A stretch of 64,000 bases of DNA from Enterococcus aquimarinus. Lineage in GTDB: Bacteria > Bacillota > Bacilli > Lactobacillales > Enterococcaceae. This document shows, piece after piece, positions 55,235 through 63,413 of the stretch. Both the position numbers and the translations under genes were made by a program. The stretch spans positions 1 to 64,000 of the forward strand of contig NZ_JXKD01000003.1 in the NCBI RefSeq assembly GCF_001885765.1, read 5' to 3'. Under the pieces are notes generated by a model, which did not search any database, was not told the DNA's origin, and saw only the letters and a list, made by a program, of their open reading frames with translations. Within the stretch, counting starts at the first letter, position 1. Each line of letters opens with the position of its first letter.

Positions 55235-55272
55235 TCTACCCTATGATACCATATTCTTCGAAAAAGAAGAAT
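55235..55272 (-). promoter_or_regulatory. promoter of the phoH-era operon with an inverted repeat
   Basis: The minus strand has an extended -10 TGGTATCAT next to the 7-base inverted repeat ATTCTTC-N6-GAAGAAT (55253-55272) in the spacer region. The repeat could be an operator or start-site hairpin. The 200 bases farther upstream show nothing else. Confidence 0.4.
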
Positions 55273-55383
55273 TGCTTGACGAAAGAAAACTAGACAAAAC
55301 ATCCGCGACTAAAGTGGCTTGTCCGCTTGCATCCCTAAAGGGTCAAATCCTATTCTCACTTCTCTTTGAAAAAGAAGCCATAA

Positions 55384-55416
55384 AAAAAGTCGTAGGAGAG
55401 TTTCCTACGACTTTTT
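55384..55416 (-). terminator. terminator after yqeY
   Basis: AAAAAGTCGTAGGA and TCCTACGACTTTTT arms with a five-base loop. Confidence 0.9.
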
Positions 55417-55420
55417 GTGG

Positions 55421-55870
55421 TTACAGGTTATTTAATTGTTCTTTTACGATTTCATTTACTAAGTTTCCATCGGCTTTGCCTTTTACTTGTGGCATTACCT
55501 TGCCCATCACTTGCCCAAAAGCTTGTGTGGAAGTCACTCCTGTATCTTCAATCACCGACGCAACAATTTGACGAATTTCTTCTTCCGTTAATTGTATCGG
55601 TAAGTATTTTTCAACAATTGCGATTTCTGCTACCACTTTTTCGACCAAATCATCACGATTGGCTTTTTCGAATTCAGCTAATGAATCACGACGTTGCTTC
55701 ATCTCACGAGACAACAGCGTCAATTCTTCATCGGCAGTTAATTCTCTACCAAGTTTAATTTGTTCATTTTGCAACGACGCTTTAATCATGCGAATCACCT
55801 GCAAAACAGTTTTCTCTTTTGCCTTCATCGCTAACTTCAAGTCATCGTTCAATCTGCTGAGTAGTGACAC
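55421..55870 (-). CDS. yqeY: GatB/YqeY domain protein
   Basis: A 149-residue helical protein resembling the C-terminal tRNA-binding domain of GatB. The start is GTG at 55870, eight bases behind GGAG. YqeY is linked to rpsU in many Firmicutes, as here, and its function is still unclear; tRNA binding is assumed. Confidence 0.92.
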   Translation of the reverse strand: MSLLSRLNDDLKLAMKAKEKTVLQVIRMIKASLQNEQIKLGRELTADEELTLLSREMKQRRDSLAEFEKANRDDLVEKVVAEIAIVEKYLPIQLTEEEIRQIVASVIEDTGVTSTQAFGQVMGKVMPQVKGKADGNLVNEIVKEQLNNL

Positions 55871-55909
55871 ACTACCAACTCCAATTCTTTGCTTCTAGAA
55901 AACTAGAAA

Positions 55910-56086
55910 TTAGAATTTTTTACGTTTTCTAGCAGCTTCAGATTTTTTCTTACGTTTCACGCTTGGTTTCTCATAAAACTCACGTTTACGTGATTCTTGT
56001 AATGTACCTGCTTTTGAAACGGAACGTTTGAAGCGACGAAGAGCATCATCAAGAGACTCGTTTTTGCGAACGACTGTTTTTGACAT
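55910..56086 (-). CDS. rpsU: 30S ribosomal protein S21
   Basis: A 58-residue basic protein: [19 protein letters not shown] at the start and the arginine/lysine-rich tail [15 protein letters not shown]. It helps initiation on the 30S subunit. The ATG at 56086 follows GGAGGGAGGG; longer in-frame starts lack support. A consensus promoter stands upstream and yqeY follows. Confidence 0.97.
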   Translation of the reverse strand: MSKTVVRKNESLDDALRRFKRSVSKAGTLQESRKREFYEKPSVKRKKKSEAARKRKKF

Positions 56087-56169
56087 GTTAATCCCTCCCT
56101 CCGAGCTTAAAAAGTAACCGTTTTTGTGAATGTCAAAAAATCTAACGCTCACAATACTGTCCTTTGAAA

Positions 56170-56198
56170 ATTATAGCGAAGCCTTGAAATAGTGTCAA
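56170..56198 (-). promoter_or_regulatory. near-consensus promoter of rpsU-yqeY
   Basis: TTGACA (56193-56198), 17 bases, TATAAT (56170-56175) on the minus strand: a perfect sigma-A consensus, fitting a highly expressed ribosomal gene. The leader is about 75 bases. Confidence 0.85.
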
Positions 56199-56286
56199 GC
56201 TGTTCTGGCGAAATCTTCTATCTTTTTTTAAAATAACAACAATAAATCGTCTATTTCCTAATTTATCTCGCTGTTCTCTCTTCTTT

Positions 56287-56718
56287 TTAATGGCAAGCTT
56301 CACATTTACCAAATATTTCAAACCGATGATCTTCAATTAAACAACCAGGCAACTGTTCTTGAATGAGATCCATCGGGCAAAAATTAATTTCTTTTGTGCT
56401 ACCACAAACGGTACAAATAAAATGATGATGGTGATGATCGGAACCAGGTGCTGAGCAATGGAAACGAAAATGCATTTCACTATTTAATTCCGTTTCTTCC
56501 AAAATGCCGATTTCAGAGAATTCATGTAAATTACGATAAACGGTATCTTGACTTAAACGAGAAGATTCCTTCAACAAATTTAAATGCACTTCTTTTGCTG
56601 AAACATACCGGTTGGATTGTGCTAAATAATGAAGCATCTTCTCGCGCGTTTGTGTATGTTTTTTACCGCTATCTTTTAAAATTTGAAGTGCATGTTTGAC
56701 AGATAATTGATTTCCCAC
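56287..56718 (-). CDS. Fur-family metalloregulator, probably Zur
   Basis: 143 residues. The N-terminal winged helix (KHTQTREKMLHYLAQ, LSQDTVYRNLHEFSEIGILEE) is followed by the dimerisation domain with HHHHHFICTVCGS, and both structural zinc pairs CxxC (ICTVC and KCEAC) are present. Fur, Zur and PerR share this fold; lack of the PerR-type N-terminal markers and the histidine-rich strand favour Zur, but the metal is not certain. It is divergent from ppsR with a 90-base gap. Confidence 0.85.
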   Translation of the reverse strand: MGNQLSVKHALQILKDSGKKHTQTREKMLHYLAQSNRYVSAKEVHLNLLKESSRLSQDTVYRNLHEFSEIGILEETELNSEMHFRFHCSAPGSDHHHHHFICTVCGSTKEINFCPMDLIQEQLPGCLIEDHRFEIFGKCEACH

Positions 56719-56767
56719 TAACTTCCCCTCCTAACGCCAAAATCCATGCGAATAGTTCATCGACTGT

Positions 56768-56776
56768 ATGGTATAA
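56768..56776 (+). promoter_or_regulatory. extended -10 promoter of ppsR
   Basis: TGGTATAAT (TGn plus TATAAT) on the plus strand, about 33 bases before the ATG at 56810, with no strong -35. Confidence 0.55.
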
Positions 56777-56809
56777 TAAGAGTGACTAAATTGCAAGTGA
56801 GGGATGCTT

Positions 56810-57667
56810 ATGACTGAAAAAAACAAGAAAGAACCATTATATTTTTTTATCATTTCTGATTCTGCCGGAGAAACTGCCTCAAAATTAGCCCAAGCGACGA
56901 TGGCCCAATATCCAACGGTTGAGTTTGAAATTTTCCGCCGCACATTTATCACTACCAAAGAAGCCTTAATTAAAGCGTTAACCGATGCTAAAAAATGTGA
57001 CGCCATCATCTTACATACGTTAATCAACGAAGAATTAGTTGCCTTGGCTGATCATTTTTGTGAAGCAAGTGAATTATTCCATTTTGATGTCTTGACACCA
57101 CCCGTTCTTGAAGTTCAGCGACGGACCGGCGTGATTCCATCTAGAGAACCAGGTGCTTTACACCATTTGAACAAAAATTATTTTAAACGAATTAAAGCGA
57201 TGGAATTTGCCGTGAAATATGATGACGGCAAAGATCCAAGAGGTTTTTTAGAAGCCGATATTGTTTTACTCGGTGTCTCGCGAACTTCTAAAACACCACT
57301 TAGCTTATTTTTAGCCAACAAAAATCTAAAAGTAGCCAATTTACCTATTGTGCCACAAGCACACATTCCGAAACAATTATGGGAAATCGATCCTAAAAAA
57401 ATTGTTGGTTTGACGAACGACCCTGAGATTCTAAACGGTATTCGTAAAGAACGCATGATTGCTTACGGATTGAATCCCGATACTGCTTATTCAGATTTGG
57501 ATAAAATTAAAACAGAGTTAACCTTTGCCAATGAACTGTACGAAAAGCTCGGCTGTATTATTATCAATGTCGCTAGCTTATCGATCGAAGAAACGGCATC
57601 AATGATTTTAAATGCACTCAATTTAGAAGACCATAGCTACTATATTACCGAAGATAACGAAGCGTAA
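56810..57667 (+). CDS. PEP synthase/PPDK regulatory protein family (DUF299)
   Basis: A bifunctional kinase/pyrophosphorylase that switches pyruvate phosphate dikinase or PEP synthase. The ADP-binding P-loop GVSRTSKTPLS and the N-terminal FIISDSAGETASKLAQ are diagnostic. The start at 56810 fits GAGGG six bases ahead; an ATG at 56804 is too close to it. No ppdK or ppsA is here. In other Firmicutes a metalloregulator or CcpN often stands beside this gene; here it is the Fur-family gene. Confidence 0.93.
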   Translation: MTEKNKKEPLYFFIISDSAGETASKLAQATMAQYPTVEFEIFRRTFITTKEALIKALTDAKKCDAIILHTLINEELVALADHFCEASELFHFDVLTPPVLEVQRRTGVIPSREPGALHHLNKNYFKRIKAMEFAVKYDDGKDPRGFLEADIVLLGVSRTSKTPLSLFLANKNLKVANLPIVPQAHIPKQLWEIDPKKIVGLTNDPEILNGIRKERMIAYGLNPDTAYSDLDKIKTELTFANELYEKLGCIIINVASLSIEETASMILNALNLEDHSYYITEDNEA

Positions 57668-57712
57668 TACAGATACAAACGTACTCTTCAACAGTAATCG
57701 TTATACAGCCTG

Positions 57713-57761
57713 AAAACACCCCTAAAAGTTAGATTTTTGGTCTAACTTTTAGGGGTGTTTT
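57713..57761. terminator. bidirectional terminator between ppsR-like gene and thrB
   Basis: A 21-base stem (AAAACACCCCTAAAAGTTAGA and complement) is one of the strongest in the window and serves both convergent genes. Confidence 0.95.
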
Positions 57762-57770
57762 CATTGGTAT

Positions 57771-58646
57771 TTAAAAAACTTGGATCCCTTCACGATCAAT
57801 CGATAATGTTTCGATTCGCGCCGTAGAATCTAAAGCTTTCAATAACTGAACCATGCGTTCAGTCTTCGCTTCAGGACACAAGACAATCACTGTCGGACCT
57901 GCTCCACTTAAATAACAACCATACGCTTCTTCATCGTTGCATATTTGACGAATACTCGCTAAATGCGGAACTAACTTTTGACGGTATTTTTCGTGCCATC
58001 GATCTTCTTGCATCATTTTTCCAGCAAGAGGGAGATTCCCACTAATCACAGCCGCAATCATCACATTTGCGATTCCACTAGCTTCGACTGCTTCTTTATA
58101 AGAAAAAGAAGTCGGCAGCACTTCACGACTGGCAGAAGTCAGTAGTTCTTTATTTGGGATAAAAGCAATAATGTCACATTCTGGGAAGTAATGCTTCACA
58201 TGACTGACACTATCTTGTCGACGATCTGGAAAATAGCACGCGACCGCAAAGTCCCCACAAATCGCAGGCGCAACATTATCGGGATGGCCTTCTATTTTTG
58301 TCGCAATTTCTATTTTTTCTTTAGGTGATAAATTTAATTGATTCAAACGATTCGCTAATTCAATTCCTGCGACAATAACCGAAGAGCTGCTGCCTAAACC
58401 ACGGGCTAACGGGATATTAGAACTCATCTTAATTTTATGTGGTTGCATTGTTGGCGCCAGACTAAGGGCTGTTGTAATCATTAAATTCGACGCATCTGTC
58501 GGTACATCGTCTCCTAAATCGTGGAGAATTTCCCATTGTTCTTGCGCTTCTAAAACTTCAATAAAAAGATATAAGGACAAGGCGATGCCGCAAGAATCAA
58601 AGCCTGGACCGAGATTCGCACTGGTAGCTGGTACTCTAATTTTCAT
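57771..58646 (-). CDS. thrB: homoserine kinase
   Basis: A GHMP kinase that phosphorylates homoserine on the way to threonine. The motifs are VPATSANLGPGFDSCGIAL, the glycine-rich LARGLGSSSSVIVAG and the C-terminal CYLSGAGPTVIVL. Length is 291 residues. Its ATG overlaps the hom stop by 11 bases. thrC is not adjacent. Confidence 0.96.
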   Translation of the reverse strand: MKIRVPATSANLGPGFDSCGIALSLYLFIEVLEAQEQWEILHDLGDDVPTDASNLMITTALSLAPTMQPHKIKMSSNIPLARGLGSSSSVIVAGIELANRLNQLNLSPKEKIEIATKIEGHPDNVAPAICGDFAVACYFPDRRQDSVSHVKHYFPECDIIAFIPNKELLTSASREVLPTSFSYKEAVEASGIANVMIAAVISGNLPLAGKMMQEDRWHEKYRQKLVPHLASIRQICNDEEAYGCYLSGAGPTVIVLCPEAKTERMVQLLKALDSTARIETLSIDREGIQVF

Positions 58647-59919
58647 CGATTTCCCCCATTATCCGAAGTACACTTTGTACTTCACCGAATTGTGCCACAA
58701 AAGATAATTGTTCTTGCAATTGTTCTTCGGTCACGGTTTTAAGTAATAAGATGAGGCGATCCGTTTCCTCAATTTTAGAAAAAGCAATTGCTTGTTTTTG
58801 GTCGTCTAAATATGCATTCACTTTGTCTTGTGACGCCATCGTTTCTGCTAAATGGACACTGAGATAGTAATGATTAACAATCGTTTCTTTTGGAGCCAAC
58901 GGAAGCTCTTCTTTTAATTCATTAAATGGTGGATACAATTGAGCTCCTTGAGATTGCTTGGCAATTTCGATTAAATCTGCCAGGACACTAGTGGCAGTTG
59001 GTAAAGCCCCCGCCCCTGGGCCGTAAAGCATGGATTTCCCAATCCCTCGGCTTTCAATATAGACCCCATTATTTTCGTTTTTAACGGTAGCTAATGGATG
59101 CTCTTTCGGTAACAAGACCGGTCCGACTGAAGCTGAGATACCAGCAGAAGTTTGCTTGACCTCTCCCACTAACTTCACTTCATAACCAAGTGATTGCGCA
59201 CTAAAAATATCTGCTAAGTCTAAGCGACGAATCCCTTCGATTGATAAATCATTGATCGTTAAGCTTTTTCCAAAGGCAAACGCGCCTAAAATAATCATTT
59301 TATAGGCAGCATCGATCCCATCCACATCGTTTGTTGGATCTGATTCAGCAAAACCTAGTGCTTGTGCTTTCGCTAAAGCAGTGGCATAATCCATTTTTTC
59401 TTCAACCATCTTTGTTAACATATAATTCGTTGTACCATTCACAATTCCTTGAATACTCGTAATGTGATCTGCCATGTAGCTAGTCGCTAAACTCCGTAAA
59501 ATCGGGATGCCTCCTGCCACGCTAGCTTCATAATAAAACCCGACGTGGTGATCTTTTGCGACTTGAATTAATTCCTCTCCATGTTGTGCAATTAAATCTT
59601 TATTCGCTGTAACCACATGTTTTTTGTGTCTTAATGCGGCTAAAATATAGTCTTTGGCCGGTGAAATACGACCAATCAGTTCGATGACAATATCAATCGT
59701 TGGATCTTCTGTGATTTCTTTTAATTCGGTCACTAATTCAAAACCATGTTCTGCTGCTAGTGCTTGTTTTTCAGCTTTGTCCAAGACCAGGACTTTTGAT
59801 AAATTCAACGTGACTCCGGTTTGTTTTTCGATTTTATGCTTTTGAATTGCGAGCATTTCTACCACACCCGTTGCGACGACGCCTAACCCTAATAGGCCAA
59901 TATTCATTTCTGTTTTCAT
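58636..59919 (-). CDS. hom: homoserine dehydrogenase
   Basis: Reduces aspartate semialdehyde to homoserine. N-terminal Rossmann fold (NIGLLGLGVVATGVVEML), the catalytic region VVTANKDLIAQHGEEL, GIVNGTTNYML, FAESDPTNDVDGIDAAYK, and a C-terminal ACT-like domain from about residue 350 that binds threonine for feedback control. Start at 59919 (MKTEMNIGLLG) behind GGGGAG, a short spacing. Length is 427 residues. Confidence 0.95.
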   Translation of the reverse strand: MKTEMNIGLLGLGVVATGVVEMLAIQKHKIEKQTGVTLNLSKVLVLDKAEKQALAAEHGFELVTELKEITEDPTIDIVIELIGRISPAKDYILAALRHKKHVVTANKDLIAQHGEELIQVAKDHHVGFYYEASVAGGIPILRSLATSYMADHITSIQGIVNGTTNYMLTKMVEEKMDYATALAKAQALGFAESDPTNDVDGIDAAYKMIILGAFAFGKSLTINDLSIEGIRRLDLADIFSAQSLGYEVKLVGEVKQTSAGISASVGPVLLPKEHPLATVKNENNGVYIESRGIGKSMLYGPGAGALPTATSVLADLIEIAKQSQGAQLYPPFNELKEELPLAPKETIVNHYYLSVHLAETMASQDKVNAYLDDQKQAIAFSKIEETDRLILLLKTVTEEQLQEQLSFVAQFGEVQSVLRIMGEIDEN

Positions 59920-60000
59920 ATGCTCCCCTATTCTTAAAAAATTATTAGAAAAAATTATCATTTTTTAATATTTACTCTTAATATATCAAAAACCGCCACA

Positions 60001-60036
60001 AAAAAAAAGAGAAGAATTGTCTTCCTCCTTTTTTTT
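60001..60036 (-). terminator. imperfect A/T hairpin after the ArsR gene
   Basis: AAAAAAAAGAGAAGA and TCTTCCTCCTTTTTTTT form an imperfect stem just after the regulator's stop; a moderate terminator at best. Confidence 0.5.
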
Positions 60037-60042
60037 CACAAA

Positions 60043-60336
60043 TTAGTGACGAATATGTTCGAGGGTTTCTTCTAAAATATCAAAAACATGCTGATCATCT
60101 AAGCGATAAAAAACCGTCTTTCCTTCACGACGAGCCTTCACCATTCGATTGTCTTTTAATAATTTCAGTTGATGAGATACGGCCGATTGCTCCATTTGGA
60201 CTACTTCAGCAATTGACGTCACATTTCGTTCACCTTGCTCCAAGGTCAATAAAATTTTCAGACGTGTCGCATCACTCAAAAGTTTAAATATCCGGCTGAC
60301 TTTCTCGATTTCTTGAAGCGTCGGTAACTCTTGCAT
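60043..60336 (-). CDS. ArsR/SmtB repressor with a CzrA-type zinc site
   Basis: A 97-residue winged-helix repressor. The recognition helix region is QMEQSAVSHQLKLLKDNRMVKARREGK. The last helix carries Asp81-x-His83, then His94-x-x-His97, the same spacing as the alpha-5 zinc/cobalt site (D84, H86, H97, H100) of Staphylococcus aureus CzrA. The alpha-3 cysteine site of ArsR/CadC is absent. A zinc-responsive repressor is therefore likely. No cation exporter or matching operator lies beside it; the neighbours are hom and pgcA. The gap to pgcA is 48 bases with no clear promoter. Confidence 0.88.
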   Translation of the reverse strand: MQELPTLQEIEKVSRIFKLLSDATRLKILLTLEQGERNVTSIAEVVQMEQSAVSHQLKLLKDNRMVKARREGKTVFYRLDDQHVFDILEETLEHIRH

Positions 60337-60384
60337 CCTACACCTCCGTGATTAATCTCTTTATTTTTACTTTTTTGAAAACCA

Positions 60385-62109
60385 CTAACCAACGATTTCG
60401 TTAATCGCTGCTTCGAGGGCCTCAATTTTTTCATCCGCAGCTACTTGTGAGTCCGCTTTGACACCAATGTAAAACTTCATTTTTGGTTCTGTTCCAGATG
60501 GTCGTACCGCAATCCAACTATCATCCGCTAAGACATATTTTAAAACATCTGACGGTGGCGTTGTTAGCATTTCAACTGTTCCATTTTCAAACGTTTTCGT
60601 TAAGTGTTTGAAATCTTCTGTTTGAATGACTTTGACATCGGCAAAATGCGTTGGTGCTTTTTCTCGGAACGTCTGCATCAAGGCTGCAATTTGAGCTGAA
60701 CCTTCTTGCCCACTCATTGTCACTGAAATCGTCTTTTCAGAGAAATAACCATACGTATCAAAAATTATTTGTAACGCATCATACAATGTTTTGCCTTGTT
60801 TTTTATAGTAAGCGGCAACTTCAGCAAATAAAACTAAAGCTTGAATCGCATCTTTGTCCCGTACAAAAGGTTTTACTAGATAGCCATAACTCTCTTCAAA
60901 ACCAAACATAAACGTATGAGAGTGATCGGTTTCAAATTGTTGAATTTTTTCAGCAATGAACTTAAAGCCTGTGAGCACATTCATCATTTCTACGCCATAG
61001 CTATTGGCAATCGCGGTAGGGAGTTCACTTGAAACAATCGATTTTAAGACAACCGCGTTTTTCGGTAAAGTTTTTGCTGCTTGATGGGCCTCTAAAATAT
61101 AGTGGATCAAAATCGCGCCAATTTGATTTCCTGACAACACTTGATATTCCCCATTTGGTAAACGAATCGCCGCACCTAAACGGTCAGCATCTGGATCGGT
61201 CGCAATGAGTAAATCTGCCCCTTCTTTTTCTCCTAGGGCAATCGCATACTCAAAAGCGGAGTGTTCTTCAGGATTAGGTGATTTTACGGTACTAAAATCT
61301 GGATCAGGCTCGCCTTGAGTCGGTTCAATAATAAATTTTTTGAATCCTGCCTGCATTAATGCCCGTTCTCCTAACATTTTTCCAGTTCCATGTAAAGGCG
61401 TATAAATCAATTTTAACTCATCACCCATTTCATCAATTAATGGTTGATTAATCGTTACGGATTTAATTTCAGCTAAATAGGCTTGATCGACTGGTTCACC
61501 AATAAAATGAATCAATCCTTGTGCTTTTGCTGCTTCTTCAGATAAAACGGCAATGTCTAATGGATTTTCAATTTCACGAACAAACGTGGTTAAGGCCGCA
61601 GCATCGGCAGGCGGCATTTGCCCTCCGTCTTCTCCGTAAACTTTATAACCATTGTAATTCGCTGGATTATGCGATGCCGTGATCATAATGCCCGTAAAGG
61701 TATTTAAATGACGAACCGCAAATGATAATTCGGGTGTCGGTCTTAAACTCTCAAAGACATACGAAGGAATGCCATGTTGGGCTAACGTACAGGCCGCTTC
61801 TAAGGCAAATTCTGGCGATAAGTGACGCGAATCGTAGGCAATTGCAACTCCTCGTTTGCGTGTGTCTTCATCTTGTGTATCAATGAAACGAGCTAGCCCT
61901 TCCGTTGCTTGACGGATCGTATAAATGTTCATTCGATTAATACCAGGACCTAAAATACCACGCATTCCTGCCGTTCCAAATTCAAGTGGCGCATAAAAAG
62001 CATCTTCTAGTGCATCTGTTTGATCGCTTAACGCGGCCAATTGTTGCGATAACGACTCATCTAAATTTTCATAAGTAGACCATTGTTCGTAAATTTTTCT
62101 CCAAGACAT
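60385..62109 (-). CDS. pgcA: alpha-phosphoglucomutase (PgcA type)
   Basis: Interconverts glucose 6-phosphate and glucose 1-phosphate, the precursor of UDP-glucose for glycolipids and teichoic acid sugars. The phosphoserine Ser146 is in TASHNPANYNGYK, the metal loop is DPDADRLG, the sugar loop is GFEESYG and the phosphate loop is RPSGTEPK. Length is 574 residues, as in Bacillus PgcA. An extended -10 promoter (TGGTATAAT at 62146-62154, minus) lies upstream. Confidence 0.96.
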   Translation of the reverse strand: MSWRKIYEQWSTYENLDESLSQQLAALSDQTDALEDAFYAPLEFGTAGMRGILGPGINRMNIYTIRQATEGLARFIDTQDEDTRKRGVAIAYDSRHLSPEFALEAACTLAQHGIPSYVFESLRPTPELSFAVRHLNTFTGIMITASHNPANYNGYKVYGEDGGQMPPADAAALTTFVREIENPLDIAVLSEEAAKAQGLIHFIGEPVDQAYLAEIKSVTINQPLIDEMGDELKLIYTPLHGTGKMLGERALMQAGFKKFIIEPTQGEPDPDFSTVKSPNPEEHSAFEYAIALGEKEGADLLIATDPDADRLGAAIRLPNGEYQVLSGNQIGAILIHYILEAHQAAKTLPKNAVVLKSIVSSELPTAIANSYGVEMMNVLTGFKFIAEKIQQFETDHSHTFMFGFEESYGYLVKPFVRDKDAIQALVLFAEVAAYYKKQGKTLYDALQIIFDTYGYFSEKTISVTMSGQEGSAQIAALMQTFREKAPTHFADVKVIQTEDFKHLTKTFENGTVEMLTTPPSDVLKYVLADDSWIAVRPSGTEPKMKFYIGVKADSQVAADEKIEALEAAINEIVG

Positions 62110-62145
62110 AAAAAAACCTCACTTTCAAAATAAGTAGATAAACCA

Positions 62146-62154
62146 ATTATACCA
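62146..62154 (-). promoter_or_regulatory. extended -10 promoter of pgcA
   Basis: Minus strand TGGTATAAT about 37 bases before the ATG; no clear -35. Confidence 0.5.
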
Positions 62155-62212
62155 TTATTAACTTTAGACTAAAAGAGCTTGTCTTCTTTCTGTTATCATT
62201 CTTCTAAACGCT

Positions 62213-62250
62213 AAAAAAGTGATCAGCCTTCAAAGCTAATCACTTTTTTA
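62213..62250 (-). terminator. trxB terminator
   Basis: AAAAAAGTGATCAGC and GCTAATCACTTTTTT arms (one mismatch), T-run on the minus strand, beyond the trxB stop. Confidence 0.82.
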
Positions 62251-62304
62251 TTTTAGAAAATAACTGTTATCTATCTATTACTTTTTGAACGATTATATCT
62301 TTAC

Positions 62305-63237
62305 TTAGACGGTTGTCTTAGGATCTTTTTGCTCTTCAATAAATTGAAAAACTTGTTGTCCAGCAATACTACCATCGCCGACTGCGGTAGTCACTTGACG
62401 TAATTCTTTCTCACGCACATCACCAACCGCATAAACACCCGGAACGGAGGTACGCATTTGCGTATCTGTGATAATCCATCCGTCCTCATTGGTAATTCCT
62501 GTATCTTTGAAAGCTTCAGTTAGTGGATCTAAGCCTACATAAATAAAGATACCGCCCGCTTCTTCTTCATGAATTTCTTTTGTTCTCACATTTTCAATGA
62601 CGGCACCCGTCATGCTCATCTTGTTTCCTTTAATTTCTGTGACAACTGAATCCCATAGGAAAGAAATTTTAGGATTCGCAAATGCGCGATTTTGAATGAT
62701 TTTTTGTGCACGTAATTCATCACGACGGTGAACAATCACAACTTCTGAAGCAAACTGTGTCAGGAACAAAGCCTCTTCGACAGCAGAATCGCCTCCACCT
62801 ACGACTAATAGTTTGCGATTGCGGAAGAACGCCCCATCACAAACCGCACAATAGGACACGCCGCGACCCGCAAATTCTTGCTCGCCTTTAACACCTAATT
62901 GACGGTGTTCACAGCCCGTTGCAATAATAACCGTTTTGGTTTGATAAATCTCGCTGTCTGTTTTGACTTCTTTATAGTCGCCACAATCGTTTATCCCTTC
63001 TACAATTCCATAGGCATGTTTTGTACCAAATTTTTCAAGGGGACTATACATTTTTTCGGCTAATTCTGGTCCCATGATTCGGTCAAATCCTGGATAATTT
63101 TCAATTTCAGCGGTGTTATTCATTTGACCACCTGGAGCACCACGTTCGATTAATAAAACTGATAAATTCGATCTTGAAGCGTATAATGCTGCCGTCATTC
63201 CTGCCGGTCCTGCACCGATAACTATTACATCTAACAT
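62305..63237 (-). CDS. trxB: thioredoxin reductase
   Basis: An FAD/NADPH enzyme that reduces thioredoxin. FAD fold GAGPAGMTAALYA, the redox pair Cys130-Ala-Val-Cys133 (CAVCDGAFF), the NADPH fold GGGDSAVEEALFL and the C-terminal AVGDVREKELRQVTTAVGDG. Length is 310 residues. A single-gene unit with its own terminator. Confidence 0.96.
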   Translation of the reverse strand: MLDVIVIGAGPAGMTAALYASRSNLSVLLIERGAPGGQMNNTAEIENYPGFDRIMGPELAEKMYSPLEKFGTKHAYGIVEGINDCGDYKEVKTDSEIYQTKTVIIATGCEHRQLGVKGEQEFAGRGVSYCAVCDGAFFRNRKLLVVGGGDSAVEEALFLTQFASEVVIVHRRDELRAQKIIQNRAFANPKISFLWDSVVTEIKGNKMSMTGAVIENVRTKEIHEEEAGGIFIYVGLDPLTEAFKDTGITNEDGWIITDTQMRTSVPGVYAVGDVREKELRQVTTAVGDGSIAGQQVFQFIEEQKDPKTTV

Positions 63238-63341
63238 ATATTGTATCCCTCCGATATTTTCACTACAATCACTTTATTCTTTTCATTATCCATTGTCTAC
63301 CAATACGCTCTAATAAAATGAAAGGAAGTGGCTGAAAACCC

Positions 63342-63369
63342 TTGACATTTTATACCTATCTTGTAAAAT
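63342..63369 (+). promoter_or_regulatory. promoter of the MATE gene
   Basis: TTGACA (63342-63347), 16 bases, TAAAAT (63364-63369), about 45 bases before the TTG start. Confidence 0.7.
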
Positions 63370-63413
63370 TGCCAAGACATTACAAATAATAACTATAAGA
63401 GAGGAAAAGCAAT

